A program made the translations under genes and the position numbers. Shown here in pieces: positions 30,897-38,870 of a stretch of 64,000 bases of DNA. Source of the DNA: Paenibacillus sp. FSL H8-0332 (GTDB lineage Bacteria > Bacillota > Bacilli > Paenibacillales > Paenibacillaceae); assembly GCF_037963835.1 (NCBI RefSeq), contig NZ_CP150145.1, positions 6,882,001-6,946,000 of the forward strand. The letters are read 5' to 3'. Every line of letters starts with the position of its first letter. The stretch's first letter is position 1. The notes below the pieces were generated by a model. It made no database searches. It saw only the letters and a program-made list of their open reading frames with translations, and was not told the DNA's origin.

Positions 30897-31412
30897 GTGG
30901 CCGTACTGATTAATGAACAGATTAAGGCAGCCGAGGTCGAGCTGACCGGGCTGAAGGGCGAGAAGCTCGGCACCGTATCCAGAAGCGAGGCGCTGTCCAA
31001 AGCCAGAGCCGCAGGGGTCGACCTGGTCTGCACCTCGCTGATGAGCAGCCCGCCGCCCTGCAGCCTGGTCGCCAAGGGCAAAGGCAAGGCGGCTGCGCAA
31101 GCTGCCCGCAAGGGCAGTACCAGCCGCCCGCAACAAGGCAGCGGGAGCAGCCAGGAGAAGGTGAAGGAGCTGCGCTTCACCGCTCATATTGAAGAGCATG
31201 ACTACGACACGAAGCTGCGTCAGGCGGACAAGCATCTGCGCTCCGGCAAGCCGGTGCAGCTCGTTGTGAAGTCCTCCGGCTCCAAGGAAGCCGCCGCTGC
31301 GAAGGCAGTGCTGGAGCGGCTCGTGGCCGATCTGAAGGAAGCCGGAACCAAGGCCTCCGGCCTGCAGACTAGCGGCAAAGGCGCACAGGTTAGAGTTAAT
31401 CCGCATATGTAA
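30897..31412 (+). CDS. Translation initiation factor IF-3-like paralogue
   Basis: 171 residues from GTG 30897 (GGGAGG upstream). The N-terminal part (LINEQIKAAEVELTGLKGEKLGTVSRSEALSKARAAGVDLVC then PPPC) follows the IF3_N pattern. The C-terminal part (ELRFTAHIEEHDYDTKLRQADKHLRSG... VLERLVADLKEAG) follows IF3_C, including the D-x-x-TK-x-R block that contacts 30S rRNA. Differences from true IF-3: the linker is replaced by an Ala/Lys/Ser-rich stretch (about residues 60-85), and the arginine-rich loop and final RPKxEGR block are lost (SSGSKEAAAAK, TSGKGAQVRVNP). IF-3 dissociates ribosomes and checks start codons; this extra copy may be a specialised ribosome binder. Confidence 0.75.
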   Translation: MAVLINEQIKAAEVELTGLKGEKLGTVSRSEALSKARAAGVDLVCTSLMSSPPPCSLVAKGKGKAAAQAARKGSTSRPQQGSGSSQEKVKELRFTAHIEEHDYDTKLRQADKHLRSGKPVQLVVKSSGSKEAAAAKAVLERLVADLKEAGTKASGLQTSGKGAQVRVNPHM

Positions 31413-31582
31413 GTTGTCTTACAGGGCACACTTAAGCCTGAATTGTGTGCGGGTTAAGAACTGGCTGGATTCTACTTCTGTTGCACTTTGTACATTAGCT
31501 GACCCCGAAATGGGTTAAACCGGTTCGGCCCCCTAATTATGGAGACATTCTGCTAAAAACTCGTGTTTTCGCAGGATCTTGT

Positions 31583-32467
31583 TTACAGCTTTATTTCTAT
31601 CGGTTTTAGCTTGCCTGCTTTCCATGCGGCGTGGTATTGCTTGGGGCTCATGCGCTGCAAACTGCCATGAAAACGGCGCTCGTTGTAAAAATTAATATAA
31701 ACTGCGACCGCTTCATAGGCTTCTTCAAACGTTTCAAAGTACCTTTTCGTGTACAAATCTCTCTCCAAAATACTGTGAAACGACTCAATGTAGGCGTTCA
31801 TATTCGGCGTTTTTGGAGGAATCCGCTCATGCTCCAGAGGACGCTGCGTTTCCGCACACAGCTCGCCAAAGACGTCGCTTAGGAATTGCGGGCCGTTATC
31901 GGAACGGATCACCGGTGAGGGATCTCCAGGCTGTAAACGTCGGCCCAGCGCCTCCCTTAACGTGGCACAGACTTGCTTCGCTGTACAGCTCGCGCCCACG
32001 TGGTAGCCGACGATACAGCGGTCAAACACATCAATCATATCAAAGATAAAAAAGAAGCGGTCGTAGCCATGAATGTATCCATATTTAATGTCAATCTGCC
32101 AGAGTTGGTTGGGGCCGGTGACCACTCGATTTCGCGCTAAACGTCGAGGGTATTTTAGGTTCCTCACCGGCTTTTTCTGAAGCAATCCGAGCTTCTTGCA
32201 CAGCCGGTACGCCTTCTTGTGGTTGAGGATTAAGCCCTGCTGGACCGATAGGGCATACGCCAGGTTCCGGTAGCCATAGCCGTTCTCCTCGCCCTCTACC
32301 AGCTCACTCAGCCACTCCTCGATCTGTAGGTCACTGACCCGCAGACCGCCGGTAGTGAGGGAATAGGCGGGGATCGGACGACCCGAAGTCACGACCGCAT
32401 CCGGGGCACTCCAAAGCCCCAGGAAACGTTTTTTATGCGCATAATAGGTGGAAGGTTGAACCTCCAC
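31583..32467 (-). CDS. IS3-family transposase OrfB (integrase catalytic domain)
   Basis: 294 residues from a GTG; the frame stays open upstream to about 32551, where it joins OrfA by frameshift. The rve-type DDE triad is complete: D in LWQIDIKYG, D in IRSDNGPQF and E in NAYIESFHS, ending with the IS3-type RFHGSLQRMSPKQYHAAW. The HTH_21 region is at the N-terminus. The active form is the OrfAB fusion, which cuts and joins element ends through a circular intermediate. No disruption is seen, so the element is probably active. Confidence 0.92.
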   Translation of the reverse strand: MEVQPSTYYAHKKRFLGLWSAPDAVVTSGRPIPAYSLTTGGLRVSDLQIEEWLSELVEGEENGYGYRNLAYALSVQQGLILNHKKAYRLCKKLGLLQKKPVRNLKYPRRLARNRVVTGPNQLWQIDIKYGYIHGYDRFFFIFDMIDVFDRCIVGYHVGASCTAKQVCATLREALGRRLQPGDPSPVIRSDNGPQFLSDVFGELCAETQRPLEHERIPPKTPNMNAYIESFHSILERDLYTKRYFETFEEAYEAVAVYINFYNERRFHGSLQRMSPKQYHAAWKAGKLKPIEIKL

Positions 32468-32502
32468 GATACGTAGAACCAGTGTAGCCGAATAACCCCG
32501 CT

Positions 32503-32850
32503 TTATCGCTTCGTCGGCCAGTTCGAGTTTGTCTTGTAAGCGGGGTTGGCTTTTTTTAAGAGTTCACGCAGCAGTTCGATTTCCAGATCCTTTTCACCCA
32601 ATAACTTAATGGCCGTCTCCATCTTCGTCTCCAGATCTTGGACACGCTCCGCATCTTCAATCCGTTCTTGGACGGACGGAGTGGCCTCTTCTCCAAATCG
32701 TTCTTTGTAGAACTTCACCCAATTGGCAATGGTGCTGGGAGAGACGGAATACTTTCGGGCCAGGAAGGAAACCTTGGTTCCATTGATCGCTTCTTGGGCT
32801 ACTTTGATCCGCTGTTCGTCATACAACTTGTTGCTTCTCATCGGCTCCAC
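32503..32850 (-). CDS. IS3-family transposase OrfA (HTH)
   Basis: 115 residues. The HTH_Tnp_1 helix-turn-helix (RIKVAQEAINGTKVSFLARKYSVSPSTIANWVKFYKERFG) binds the element ends. A leucine-zipper-like coiled coil (ERVQDLETKMETAIKLLGEKDLEIELLRELLKK) follows. Near its end a run of seven A (minus strand, 32557-32551; TTAAAAAAAGC) is a -1 frameshift site. Shifting there continues in the OrfB frame as KKSQPRLQDKLELADEAIKRGYS, giving the fused transposase. Confidence 0.92.
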   Translation of the reverse strand: MEPMRSNKLYDEQRIKVAQEAINGTKVSFLARKYSVSPSTIANWVKFYKERFGEEATPSVQERIEDAERVQDLETKMETAIKLLGEKDLEIELLRELLKKANPAYKTNSNWPTKR

Positions 32851-32922
32851 TCCCTCTTCTTAGTGTACCTCTTACATGTCAAGGTCTCCACTTTGATTAG
32901 GGGGCTTAAGAGAAACAATTGA

Positions 32923-33060
32923 TTCTGTTGTACTCTGTACAGCAGAATCGAGAAAAATCAGGGTTTCCGGGCAGAATTCACGAAATCCATTGTATAAAAT
33001 ACAACAGACGATCATTTAGCTTAGCAAATTGCGAATTCTATTGCAGAAAATACAATCAGT
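32923..33060. repeat. Short palindromic repeats near the IS3 element, two copies 51 bp apart
   Basis: ATTGTATAAAATACAACAG (32989) and ATTGCAGAAAATACAATCAG (33040) are direct repeats exactly 51 bp apart. TTCTGTTGTACTCTGTACAG (32923) is an inverted relative, and TTCTGTTGCACTTTGTAC (31476) a further one on the other side of the IS. The stretch 32851-33315 has no gene. It also holds a hairpin at 33115-33149 and a (CTCTAATC)-type simple repeat at 33182-33236. Confidence 0.6.
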
Positions 33061-33114
33061 CTACAAAACTGCTACAATGCCGCATATAGCAACGGTCGGA
33101 GTCCTGCCCATACC

Positions 33115-33149
33115 TAACAGGTGCCATCCTAAAAGGACGGCACCTGTTA
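33115..33149. terminator. Strong hairpin, terminator-like
   Basis: TAACAGGTGCC (33115-33125) pairs with GGCACCTGTTA (33139-33149), with inner ATCC/GGAC and an AAAA loop. It follows no intact upstream gene on either strand. Confidence 0.5.
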
Positions 33150-33315
33150 TTACAATACGGCTAACAAAGCCGTAACCTCTGCTCTAATTGCTAATCTAAT
33201 CCTCTAATCCTCTAATCCCTAATCTCTAACCTCTCATCTTTGATCTTCCGATCATCTTCCGCCCGTCCTCGCCCATACCTCTTATCGCCCACCCATCCGC
33301 TCCCTTAGCATATGG

Positions 33316-33906
33316 TCATTTCCCGCCATGAAGCCGCTCCACAAACCGCTCCTTCCTCAGCACATGCAGCAGCTCACCGTTGCAGTCCTCATAATCGCCA
33401 GTCAATCCGGCCAGCTCCTGCTCCATCCGGAAGCCCAGCTTCTGGATTACCCCGAGCGATGCGGTATTGAGCGGATCTGCCTTGGCGTATAACTGCTCCA
33501 GTCCGATTACACCGAAGGCATAGTCCGCCATCGCCGCAGCAGCTTCGGTAGCATAGCCCCGGCCCCAGTGTTCACGCCCGATCAGATAATACAGCTCCGC
33601 ATCCGGCGCCCTGAACTCCAGCACGCCGACCCCGCACCAGCCGATCAGCTGGCCGGTCGCCTTATGGCAGATGGCGAATGAATACTTGAACGGCAGCTCG
33701 AACGGCGTATGATAGCTGAACATCAGCCAGCGGAACATCCCCTCGTACTCATGCAGCGGCATGACCTCCATATGCATGAAGGCCAGCACCTCCGGGTTCT
33801 GCATCAGCTCGAACGAAGCCATCAGATCACTTTCCATATAGGGACGAATGATTAACCGCTCCGTTTCGAGCTTCATCCTGGACAATGCCAGATTCATAAT
33901 ACACAT
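33316..33906 (-). CDS. GNAT acetyltransferase (RimJ/RimL-like)
   Basis: About 196 residues from ATG 33906, which follows AAGGTGAG. The GNAT fold shows LETERLIIRPYMESDLMASFELMQ at the N-terminus, the acetyl-CoA pyrophosphate loop YLIGREHWGRGYATEAAAAMADYAF and NTASLGVIQKLGFRMEQEL, the layout of RimJ/RimL protein N-acetyltransferases (Acetyltransf_3). It acetylates an amine of a protein or small molecule; target unknown. It lies 73 bp after the ABC exporter gene on the same strand. Confidence 0.88.
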   Translation of the reverse strand: MCIMNLALSRMKLETERLIIRPYMESDLMASFELMQNPEVLAFMHMEVMPLHEYEGMFRWLMFSYHTPFELPFKYSFAICHKATGQLIGWCGVGVLEFRAPDAELYYLIGREHWGRGYATEAAAAMADYAFGVIGLEQLYAKADPLNTASLGVIQKLGFRMEQELAGLTGDYEDCNGELLHVLRKERFVERLHGGK

Positions 33907-33979
33907 AGCCTCACCTTCAAGTTCTATCTGCCACCCAGCATAGTTCAGGCACAGGATAGTCCACAAGGTAAAAGATAGT

Positions 33980-35686
33980 TTAATCCGTTTGCCCCCTGCC
34001 GTTATTCCACAGCGTACTGAAGGACGGGCAGTCCCGGAGCAGGGAATCGAAATCCCCTTCCCCCGCCAGCCTGCCTTGCTCCATGACCAGAATCTGGTCC
34101 ACGCCGCTGATGAAATTCAGCCGGTGCGCGATAATAATGACCGTCTTATGCCTGAACTCCGCGAACACCGTCTCCATCAGGCTGCGCTCCGTAATATTAT
34201 CCAGGGCCGATACCGGCTCATCGAGGATGATCAGATTCCGCTTTTGCAGGATCGCCCGGGCAAAAGCCAGCCGCTGCCGCTCCCCGCCCGACAGCTTCAG
34301 CCCCCGCTCCCCAACCCGCGTCTCCAGCTTCTCCGGCAGCTCCAGTACCTTCTCCTTCAGGTGAACCTTGTCCAGCACCGCATACAGCTCTTCATCCGGC
34401 ACCTGCTGCTCAAACACCATGTTGCCCCGGATAGTGGTGTCGAAGATCGGACTGTCCTGCGATAGGTAAGAGATGTGATCATAGTAGCTGTCCAGACGCA
34501 GCTCATCGATATCCGTGCCGTCTACCAGCAGCTGGCCGCCGTTTTTTTTGAGCAGGCCCGTAATCAGCTTAATGACCGTTGACTTGCCGCTGCCGCTTAA
34601 GCCGACCAGAGCCACTGAGGTTCCGGGCGCAACTGAGAAGGACAGCCGGTCCAGCACCTGCACCTCTCCGTAGCTGAACGATACGTCCTTGAATTCGATG
34701 CTGCCCTGTAGCTGCGCAAGCGCCTTGCCCTGTTCCAGATTCCGGTCCTCCGGGGCATTCAGGAATGCCTCGAACCGCTGATAGGTCACCCGGTTCAGCT
34801 TATAGCCGACGAATAATACGTTGAAGATGGCGATTGGCGTATAGATTTTCTCAATGAACATGAACAGCGCGACCATGACCCCGATAGAAGCCTGCCCGGA
34901 GACCACATTCTTCACGCCGTACAACAGCACAATCACCTTAATGACCGTAATGAATAATTCGAATAAGGCGAAGAAGGATTCATGAATCATCTGCAGCTTC
35001 GCACTCTGCCTGATGATCTGCTGTGCCGCCTTGTTCAGTCTGCCGATTTCCTGCGCGTACTTCTTGTTGGTGCGGAAGACGACCAGCTCCATGAAGCCGC
35101 GGACCCCATACCGGGACATGGCCTCCTGCTGCATAAGCACCGATTCCTTGATCCGGTAGAGAACTTTCAGCAGAACATTCGTTAACAGGAAGATGACCAC
35201 GTACCCGCCCGCAATCACCAGCATGATTCTGAGGTCATAGTAGCTGATGAAGAGCAGGCTGAAGAGAATGGTGGGCAGCAGCTCATGCAGCGTCTTCAGG
35301 ATAAAAGAGAACAGAATGCTGTTCCCGGCCGCCGCGCCGTTCTCAATCACCTTGATCATCTGGCCTGTGCCCATGTTCTGATAGGCGGAATAATCCATTC
35401 TGGAGATTTTGGACAAGGCCATAATCTTCAGTCTTTCCGTGATGCTGTTCGATAGATAGGCGCTGGGATATTCATCCGCATAATTCAGCAGGACATTCAG
35501 GCCGAGCAGCAGCCCGTAGAGGACAACCCCATATAGGATTTCACGGAAGCCTGTTCCCGCCACCGCCTGATCCAGAATACGCTGAAAGACAACAATACCC
35601 AGACTGCTTAAGAGCTGAATGGCACAGCCGAGAACTATATACAGAGCGGCCCACCCTCTGAGGTGGACAAGACATTTCTTTAACAT
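33980..35686 (-). CDS. ABC exporter (fused permease-ATPase)
   Basis: 568 residues from ATG 35686. Residues 1-310 hold six TM helices of the ABC_membrane type. The ATPase domain follows with Walker A GLSGSGKST, Q-loop SYLSQDSP, signature LSGGERQRLAFARA, Walker B NLIILDEPVSALD and H-loop IIIAHR. It works as a homo- or heterodimer and exports lipids, peptides or drugs; substrate unknown. Only one half-transporter is present, so a homodimer is likely. Upstream lies a structured leader ending in a terminator-like hairpin (35728-35810), suggesting control by attenuation. Confidence 0.92.
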   Translation of the reverse strand: MLKKCLVHLRGWAALYIVLGCAIQLLSSLGIVVFQRILDQAVAGTGFREILYGVVLYGLLLGLNVLLNYADEYPSAYLSNSITERLKIMALSKISRMDYSAYQNMGTGQMIKVIENGAAAGNSILFSFILKTLHELLPTILFSLLFISYYDLRIMLVIAGGYVVIFLLTNVLLKVLYRIKESVLMQQEAMSRYGVRGFMELVVFRTNKKYAQEIGRLNKAAQQIIRQSAKLQMIHESFFALFELFITVIKVIVLLYGVKNVVSGQASIGVMVALFMFIEKIYTPIAIFNVLFVGYKLNRVTYQRFEAFLNAPEDRNLEQGKALAQLQGSIEFKDVSFSYGEVQVLDRLSFSVAPGTSVALVGLSGSGKSTVIKLITGLLKKNGGQLLVDGTDIDELRLDSYYDHISYLSQDSPIFDTTIRGNMVFEQQVPDEELYAVLDKVHLKEKVLELPEKLETRVGERGLKLSGGERQRLAFARAILQKRNLIILDEPVSALDNITERSLMETVFAEFRHKTVIIIAHRLNFISGVDQILVMEQGRLAGEGDFDSLLRDCPSFSTLWNNGRGQTD

Positions 35687-35727
35687 GATAATAATCTCCA
35701 ATCTTATACATAAGAGTATGGCAAAAA

Positions 35728-35810
35728 GCCGGGAACTCTCCTCGCACCCCGCGCCAAAGACTCCTGCCCCGGCAGTATAGTCTTCAAGCGGAATAACTCA
35801 GTGTCCCGGC
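35728..35810 (-). promoter_or_regulatory. Nested hairpin with T run ahead of the ABC exporter
   Basis: Outer arms GCCGGGA (35728-35734) / TCCCGGC (35804-35810) enclose AAGACT (35757-35762) / AGTCTT (35779-35784), which enclose CTGCC-CC-GGCAG. On the minus strand the outer stem is followed by TTTTTG. It lies 42 bp before the exporter start and 200 bp after the TPR gene. It may be the TPR gene's terminator or a leader attenuator. The remaining sequence 35811-36010 has another hairpin (CCAAG..CTTGG, 35861-35885) and no convincing gene. Confidence 0.5.
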
Positions 35811-36010
35811 TCACATAGAATGACCTTCCAGGCACCGTTCAAGAATCCAGTTAGCTGTGACCAAGAGGACAGACCTCCCCCTTGGTGGCTGGTACGCGTT
35901 CTACCCAGCCCGATAACTAGTTCCTTGCGACGGTACGGAATGGCATCCATTTCACCTCTTTGATAAGATTGACTTTCATTGTAAGCTTCGGCCAGACCGG
36001 CCGTCAAGCC

Positions 36011-36490
36011 CTAGTGCTTAGTCTCTTTTGCCGCATCCGAATCTTCATCGGGACTGGCATCTGAATCAGCATCTGCGGCGGAATCCGCTTCGGAAGCTTC
36101 TTCTGCATCCTCGCTATCCTCGTCCGCAGCGGCCAGCGCCGCCTTCTCACTGCGGCTCCATTCCAGGAATTCGAGGGTATCCTGATCCTCAGGGTCCAGC
36201 TTATTCGCCCTCTTGAACGCCTTGATCGCCTGATCGTACTCGTCCAGATAATAGTGGGCGTAGCCGACACGGAAATGCCACAGCGGGTCTTTTTTACCCT
36301 TGTCCGCTGCCTTATTGAACCATTTAAGCGCTTCCCGGTAGCGGCCCAGATTGTTGAGCGCCCGGCCCAGATGTACCGCCAGTTCTTCATCGATCAGCGG
36401 TGTCGGCACCTCTTTGATGCGGGATACGATCTCTTCATATTCGTCCGCCTCATGCCAAGCGTTCAATTGCGCGATTAATTCTTCTCTCAT
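36011..36490 (-). CDS. TPR protein with acidic tail, paralogue of the immunity-fusion N-terminus
   Basis: 159 residues. Residues 1-110 carry TPR pairs (WHEADEYEEIVSRIKEVPT, LAVHLGRALNNLGRYREALKWFNKAA, DPLWHFRVGYAHYYLDEYDQAIKAFKRANKLDPEDQDTLEFLEWSR). They align almost position by position with the N-terminus of the TPR-SMI1-Imm51 protein at 22.7 kb. The C-terminal 45 residues are an acidic low-complexity tail rich in DE/AS. No catalytic motif. It may be a stand-alone version of the TPR module that precedes immunity domains; cytoplasmic. Starts 86 bp upstream of nothing on its strand; transcribed toward the ABC exporter. Confidence 0.8.
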   Translation of the reverse strand: MREELIAQLNAWHEADEYEEIVSRIKEVPTPLIDEELAVHLGRALNNLGRYREALKWFNKAADKGKKDPLWHFRVGYAHYYLDEYDQAIKAFKRANKLDPEDQDTLEFLEWSRSEKAALAAADEDSEDAEEASEADSAADADSDASPDEDSDAAKETKH

Positions 36491-36576
36491 TACCCATAGC
36501 CTCCCGGTTAATCATTCCAAGTTCTCTTAGAGATACTTTATCATTTTCACACCAAGTTTCCCACTATTGCCGTGCG

Positions 36577-37815
36577 CTAGGCCGGGATAATGATCTGGAA
36601 GACGGTTCCCTTGCCCTTCTCGCTGGTGACCTCAATACGGCCCTTGAGCTTGTTAATCGTGTTATAGGCCATGACCATTCCGAGCCCCGTCCCGTCCGCC
36701 TTGGTGGAGTAATACGGCTTGCCCAGGCGCGAGATCTCATCCTTCGTCATTCCGACACCGGTGTCGCGGATGGTAATGATAATATTCTGTCCGCTCGCGA
36801 AGACAGCAATAGACAGGACCGCATCCTCCACCCCATCCATCGCTTCAATCGCATTCTTGTACAGATTAATCAGGCATTGCTGCATCTCATTACTGTCATA
36901 ATGGGTGCTAAGCGGGTTGTTGAAGCTGAATTCAACCGCAACCTTGTGGATCGTGGCATACGGCAGGATCACATTCTTAGTGTATTCACATTCAGCCATC
37001 AGGTTGGAGTAGACCCGGCTCTCCGACTGCGGCTTGGCAAAAGACAGATAATCGCTAATAATCTTCTCCGCCCGGTTCAGCTCAAGAAGTGACAGCTCAA
37101 CATACCCCTTCTCCTCCGGAGTGAGGTTCTTGGAGAGATTAAGCAGCTGGAGGAATCCGCTGGTCACAGTTAACGGATTGCGCATCTCATGGGAGACGCT
37201 GGCCGCCAGCTCACTGACCACATTCAGCCGCTCCGACTGCATGATCCGCTCACGGTTCCTGAGGTTGGTAAGGATCTGTTCCAGCAGGATCATTAGGACT
37301 GCCATGACCACCGCATGCGTAGTTAAGGCATAGAAGGCAAGCGTCCAGAACTGGGTATCCAGCTTATCCATGATCTGCCCCAGGATGATCAGATAACAGC
37401 CCATAGTCAGGACCACGATGAAGGTAGCCCACAAGATCCGTCCCTTGGGCTTAGAACGGAGAAATCTGGCGCTTAGGGAAGGAACCAGAATGAGGACTGC
37501 TGTCGAAAAAAGTAAAGATTGGACGGTTCCCTCACCGCCTATGTAAAAACGGTACACATTCAGAATCACATATAAAGGCAGGGTATGTTTGTACCCTCCA
37601 TACAAGGCTGCAATCACAAACGGAACATACCGCAGGTCAAAGATGAACCCGGTCTCCAGCCGGATCGGCTTGGCGATACACAGGATCATGGTGGCGGCGA
37701 TGAGCAGTACAAGAATCTTATGATTGTAGGCGTGGGGCCTGTTCTCGAAGAAAATCAGAAATATCAGCACCGGAAACAGCATAAACAAAAAATTGAGCAG
37801 TAACGTCTCAAACAA
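36577..37815 (-). CDS. KinB-like sporulation sensor histidine kinase
   Basis: 412 residues. Six hydrophobic segments occupy residues 5-183, with the 5TM-5TMR_LYT (LytS/KinB) pattern FIFDLRYVPFVIAALYGGYKHTLPLYVI. HisKA has H209 in SVSHEMRNPLTVTSGFLQLL. The HATPase carries LINLYKNAIEAM, DTGVGM and the GTGLGMVMAYNTI box. KinB-type kinases feed phosphate into the Spo0F-Spo0B-Spo0A relay at the onset of sporulation. It has no partner response regulator next to it, as expected for an orphan relay kinase. The exact role (sporulation or biofilm) is inferred. Confidence 0.85.
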   Translation of the reverse strand: MFETLLLNFLFMLFPVLIFLIFFENRPHAYNHKILVLLIAATMILCIAKPIRLETGFIFDLRYVPFVIAALYGGYKHTLPLYVILNVYRFYIGGEGTVQSLLFSTAVLILVPSLSARFLRSKPKGRILWATFIVVLTMGCYLIILGQIMDKLDTQFWTLAFYALTTHAVVMAVLMILLEQILTNLRNRERIMQSERLNVVSELAASVSHEMRNPLTVTSGFLQLLNLSKNLTPEEKGYVELSLLELNRAEKIISDYLSFAKPQSESRVYSNLMAECEYTKNVILPYATIHKVAVEFSFNNPLSTHYDSNEMQQCLINLYKNAIEAMDGVEDAVLSIAVFASGQNIIITIRDTGVGMTKDEISRLGKPYYSTKADGTGLGMVMAYNTINKLKGRIEVTSEKGKGTVFQIIIPA

Positions 37816-38040
37816 GGCTAACTTCCTTTCGGTTCTAATGCTGGTGTCAAGAGATACGTTTGTATTCTGAGCACTACACCTAGAACATTACGCTAACCTG
37901 ATAATAGAAGTAAAGGAATTATTGTATGCGTTTTTTTCCTCCTGAAATCAAGGATACCTGCGAGAAATGTCGAATACGTATGCTTTGAAGGCATGATGCA
38001 CAGTATTGCATAATAATAGCTACTGAAGGAGCGGGTATCC

Positions 38041-38838
38041 ATGGCTTTTACCATTAATAACCTGAAAGACAATTCCAATGTTGTCATTAAAGAGCAGCTA
38101 GGCGGCTTCAGCATCATCGAATACAAAGAGGATCTCAGCACCACCACCCGATATGAAGCGGAGACCAACTTCTTCATGAGCAAAAGTAATATGCGCAACA
38201 AGCAGCTGATGATTGAGCTGAATAACAATGAGGTGATGCTGAGCGCCGGGGCCATGCAGTATATGATCGGCAATATCGAGATGACCTCCGGCATCAAAGG
38301 CGTAGGGGGACTGATGCGCAATATGCTATCCGGGGCGGCAACCGGAACCAGCGCAGTCAAACCGCTCTACAAGGGAACCGGAACGATCCTGCTGGAGACC
38401 ACCTACAACTACCTCTGGCTGATTGATGTGGACAACGACCATATCGTGATCGATGACGGCATGTTCCTCGCCTGTGAGACCACGCTGGACATCTCCGTGG
38501 CAGCACGCAAGAACATCTCCTCTGCCGTCCTCGGCGGTGAAGGGCTGTTCAATCTGAGCGCGCGCGGCAAAGGGATTCTGGCCCTCGAAGCTCCCATTCC
38601 TTCCGAGGAAGCCGTTGTGGTCGAATTGCAGAATGATGTGCTGAAGGTGGACGGTAACTTCGCCCTCATGTGGTCCAACTCCCTGGACTTCACGGTCGAG
38701 AAGTCAGGCAAGACCCGTCTGGGCTCCGCCGCCTCAGGCGAAGGCCTGGTCAACGTGTACCGGGGGACCGGCATGGTCTGGCTGGCCCCGCTCATGAATT
38801 ACAGAAACAGCCTGCTTCAGGGCGGACCTACTGCTTAA
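38041..38838 (+). CDS. AIM24/TIGR00266 family protein
   Basis: 265 residues with the repeating beta-strand layout of the AIM24 family (PF01987): LGGFSIIEYKEDLSTTTRYEAE, LSAGAMQYMIGNIEMTSGIKG, GTGTILLETTYNYLWLIDV, MFLACETTLDISV, LFNLSARGKGILALEA and MWSNSLDFTVEKS. The bacterial function is not established. No signal or TM segment is seen, although the middle holds a hydrophobic Gly-rich loop (GLMRNMLSGAATG). AAGGAG precedes the ATG by about 9 nt. The HAD-GNAT fusion gene follows after 32 bp on the same strand, so they may be cotranscribed. Confidence 0.88.
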   Translation: MAFTINNLKDNSNVVIKEQLGGFSIIEYKEDLSTTTRYEAETNFFMSKSNMRNKQLMIELNNNEVMLSAGAMQYMIGNIEMTSGIKGVGGLMRNMLSGAATGTSAVKPLYKGTGTILLETTYNYLWLIDVDNDHIVIDDGMFLACETTLDISVAARKNISSAVLGGEGLFNLSARGKGILALEAPIPSEEAVVVELQNDVLKVDGNFALMWSNSLDFTVEKSGKTRLGSAASGEGLVNVYRGTGMVWLAPLMNYRNSLLQGGPTA

Positions 38839-38870
38839 TTCCCTATTTTCACTAAAAGGAAGTGCATCCT

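Larger units (their letters stand above)
31528..32905 (-). mobile_element. IS3-family insertion sequence (IS150-like organisation)
   Basis: About 1.38 kb with two transposase frames. Ends are inverted: GCCCCCTAAT (31528-31537) against ATTAGGGGGC (32896-32905), with TGGAGAC a few bases further in on both sides. I see no clear target-site duplication outside these ends, so the exact boundaries are provisional. Both flanks carry related short repeats (near 31476 and 32923). Confidence 0.85.

Noticed and set aside
31528..32905. Target-site duplication for the IS3-family element
   Set aside because: Flanks TTCG and TTAAG do not match, so no duplication is claimed.
35798..36007. 69-codon minus-strand gene
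   Set aside because: It needs a TTG start without a ribosome binding site, its inner ATG is too close to GAGGTG, and the stretch is rich in RNA hairpins.
35955..36015. ykkC/guanidine-type riboswitch
   Set aside because: ACTAGGG and CTGGCCGAAG on the minus strand resemble its blocks, but the first is the TPR gene's stop codon region and the later conserved ACACGG and GGGA blocks are missing.
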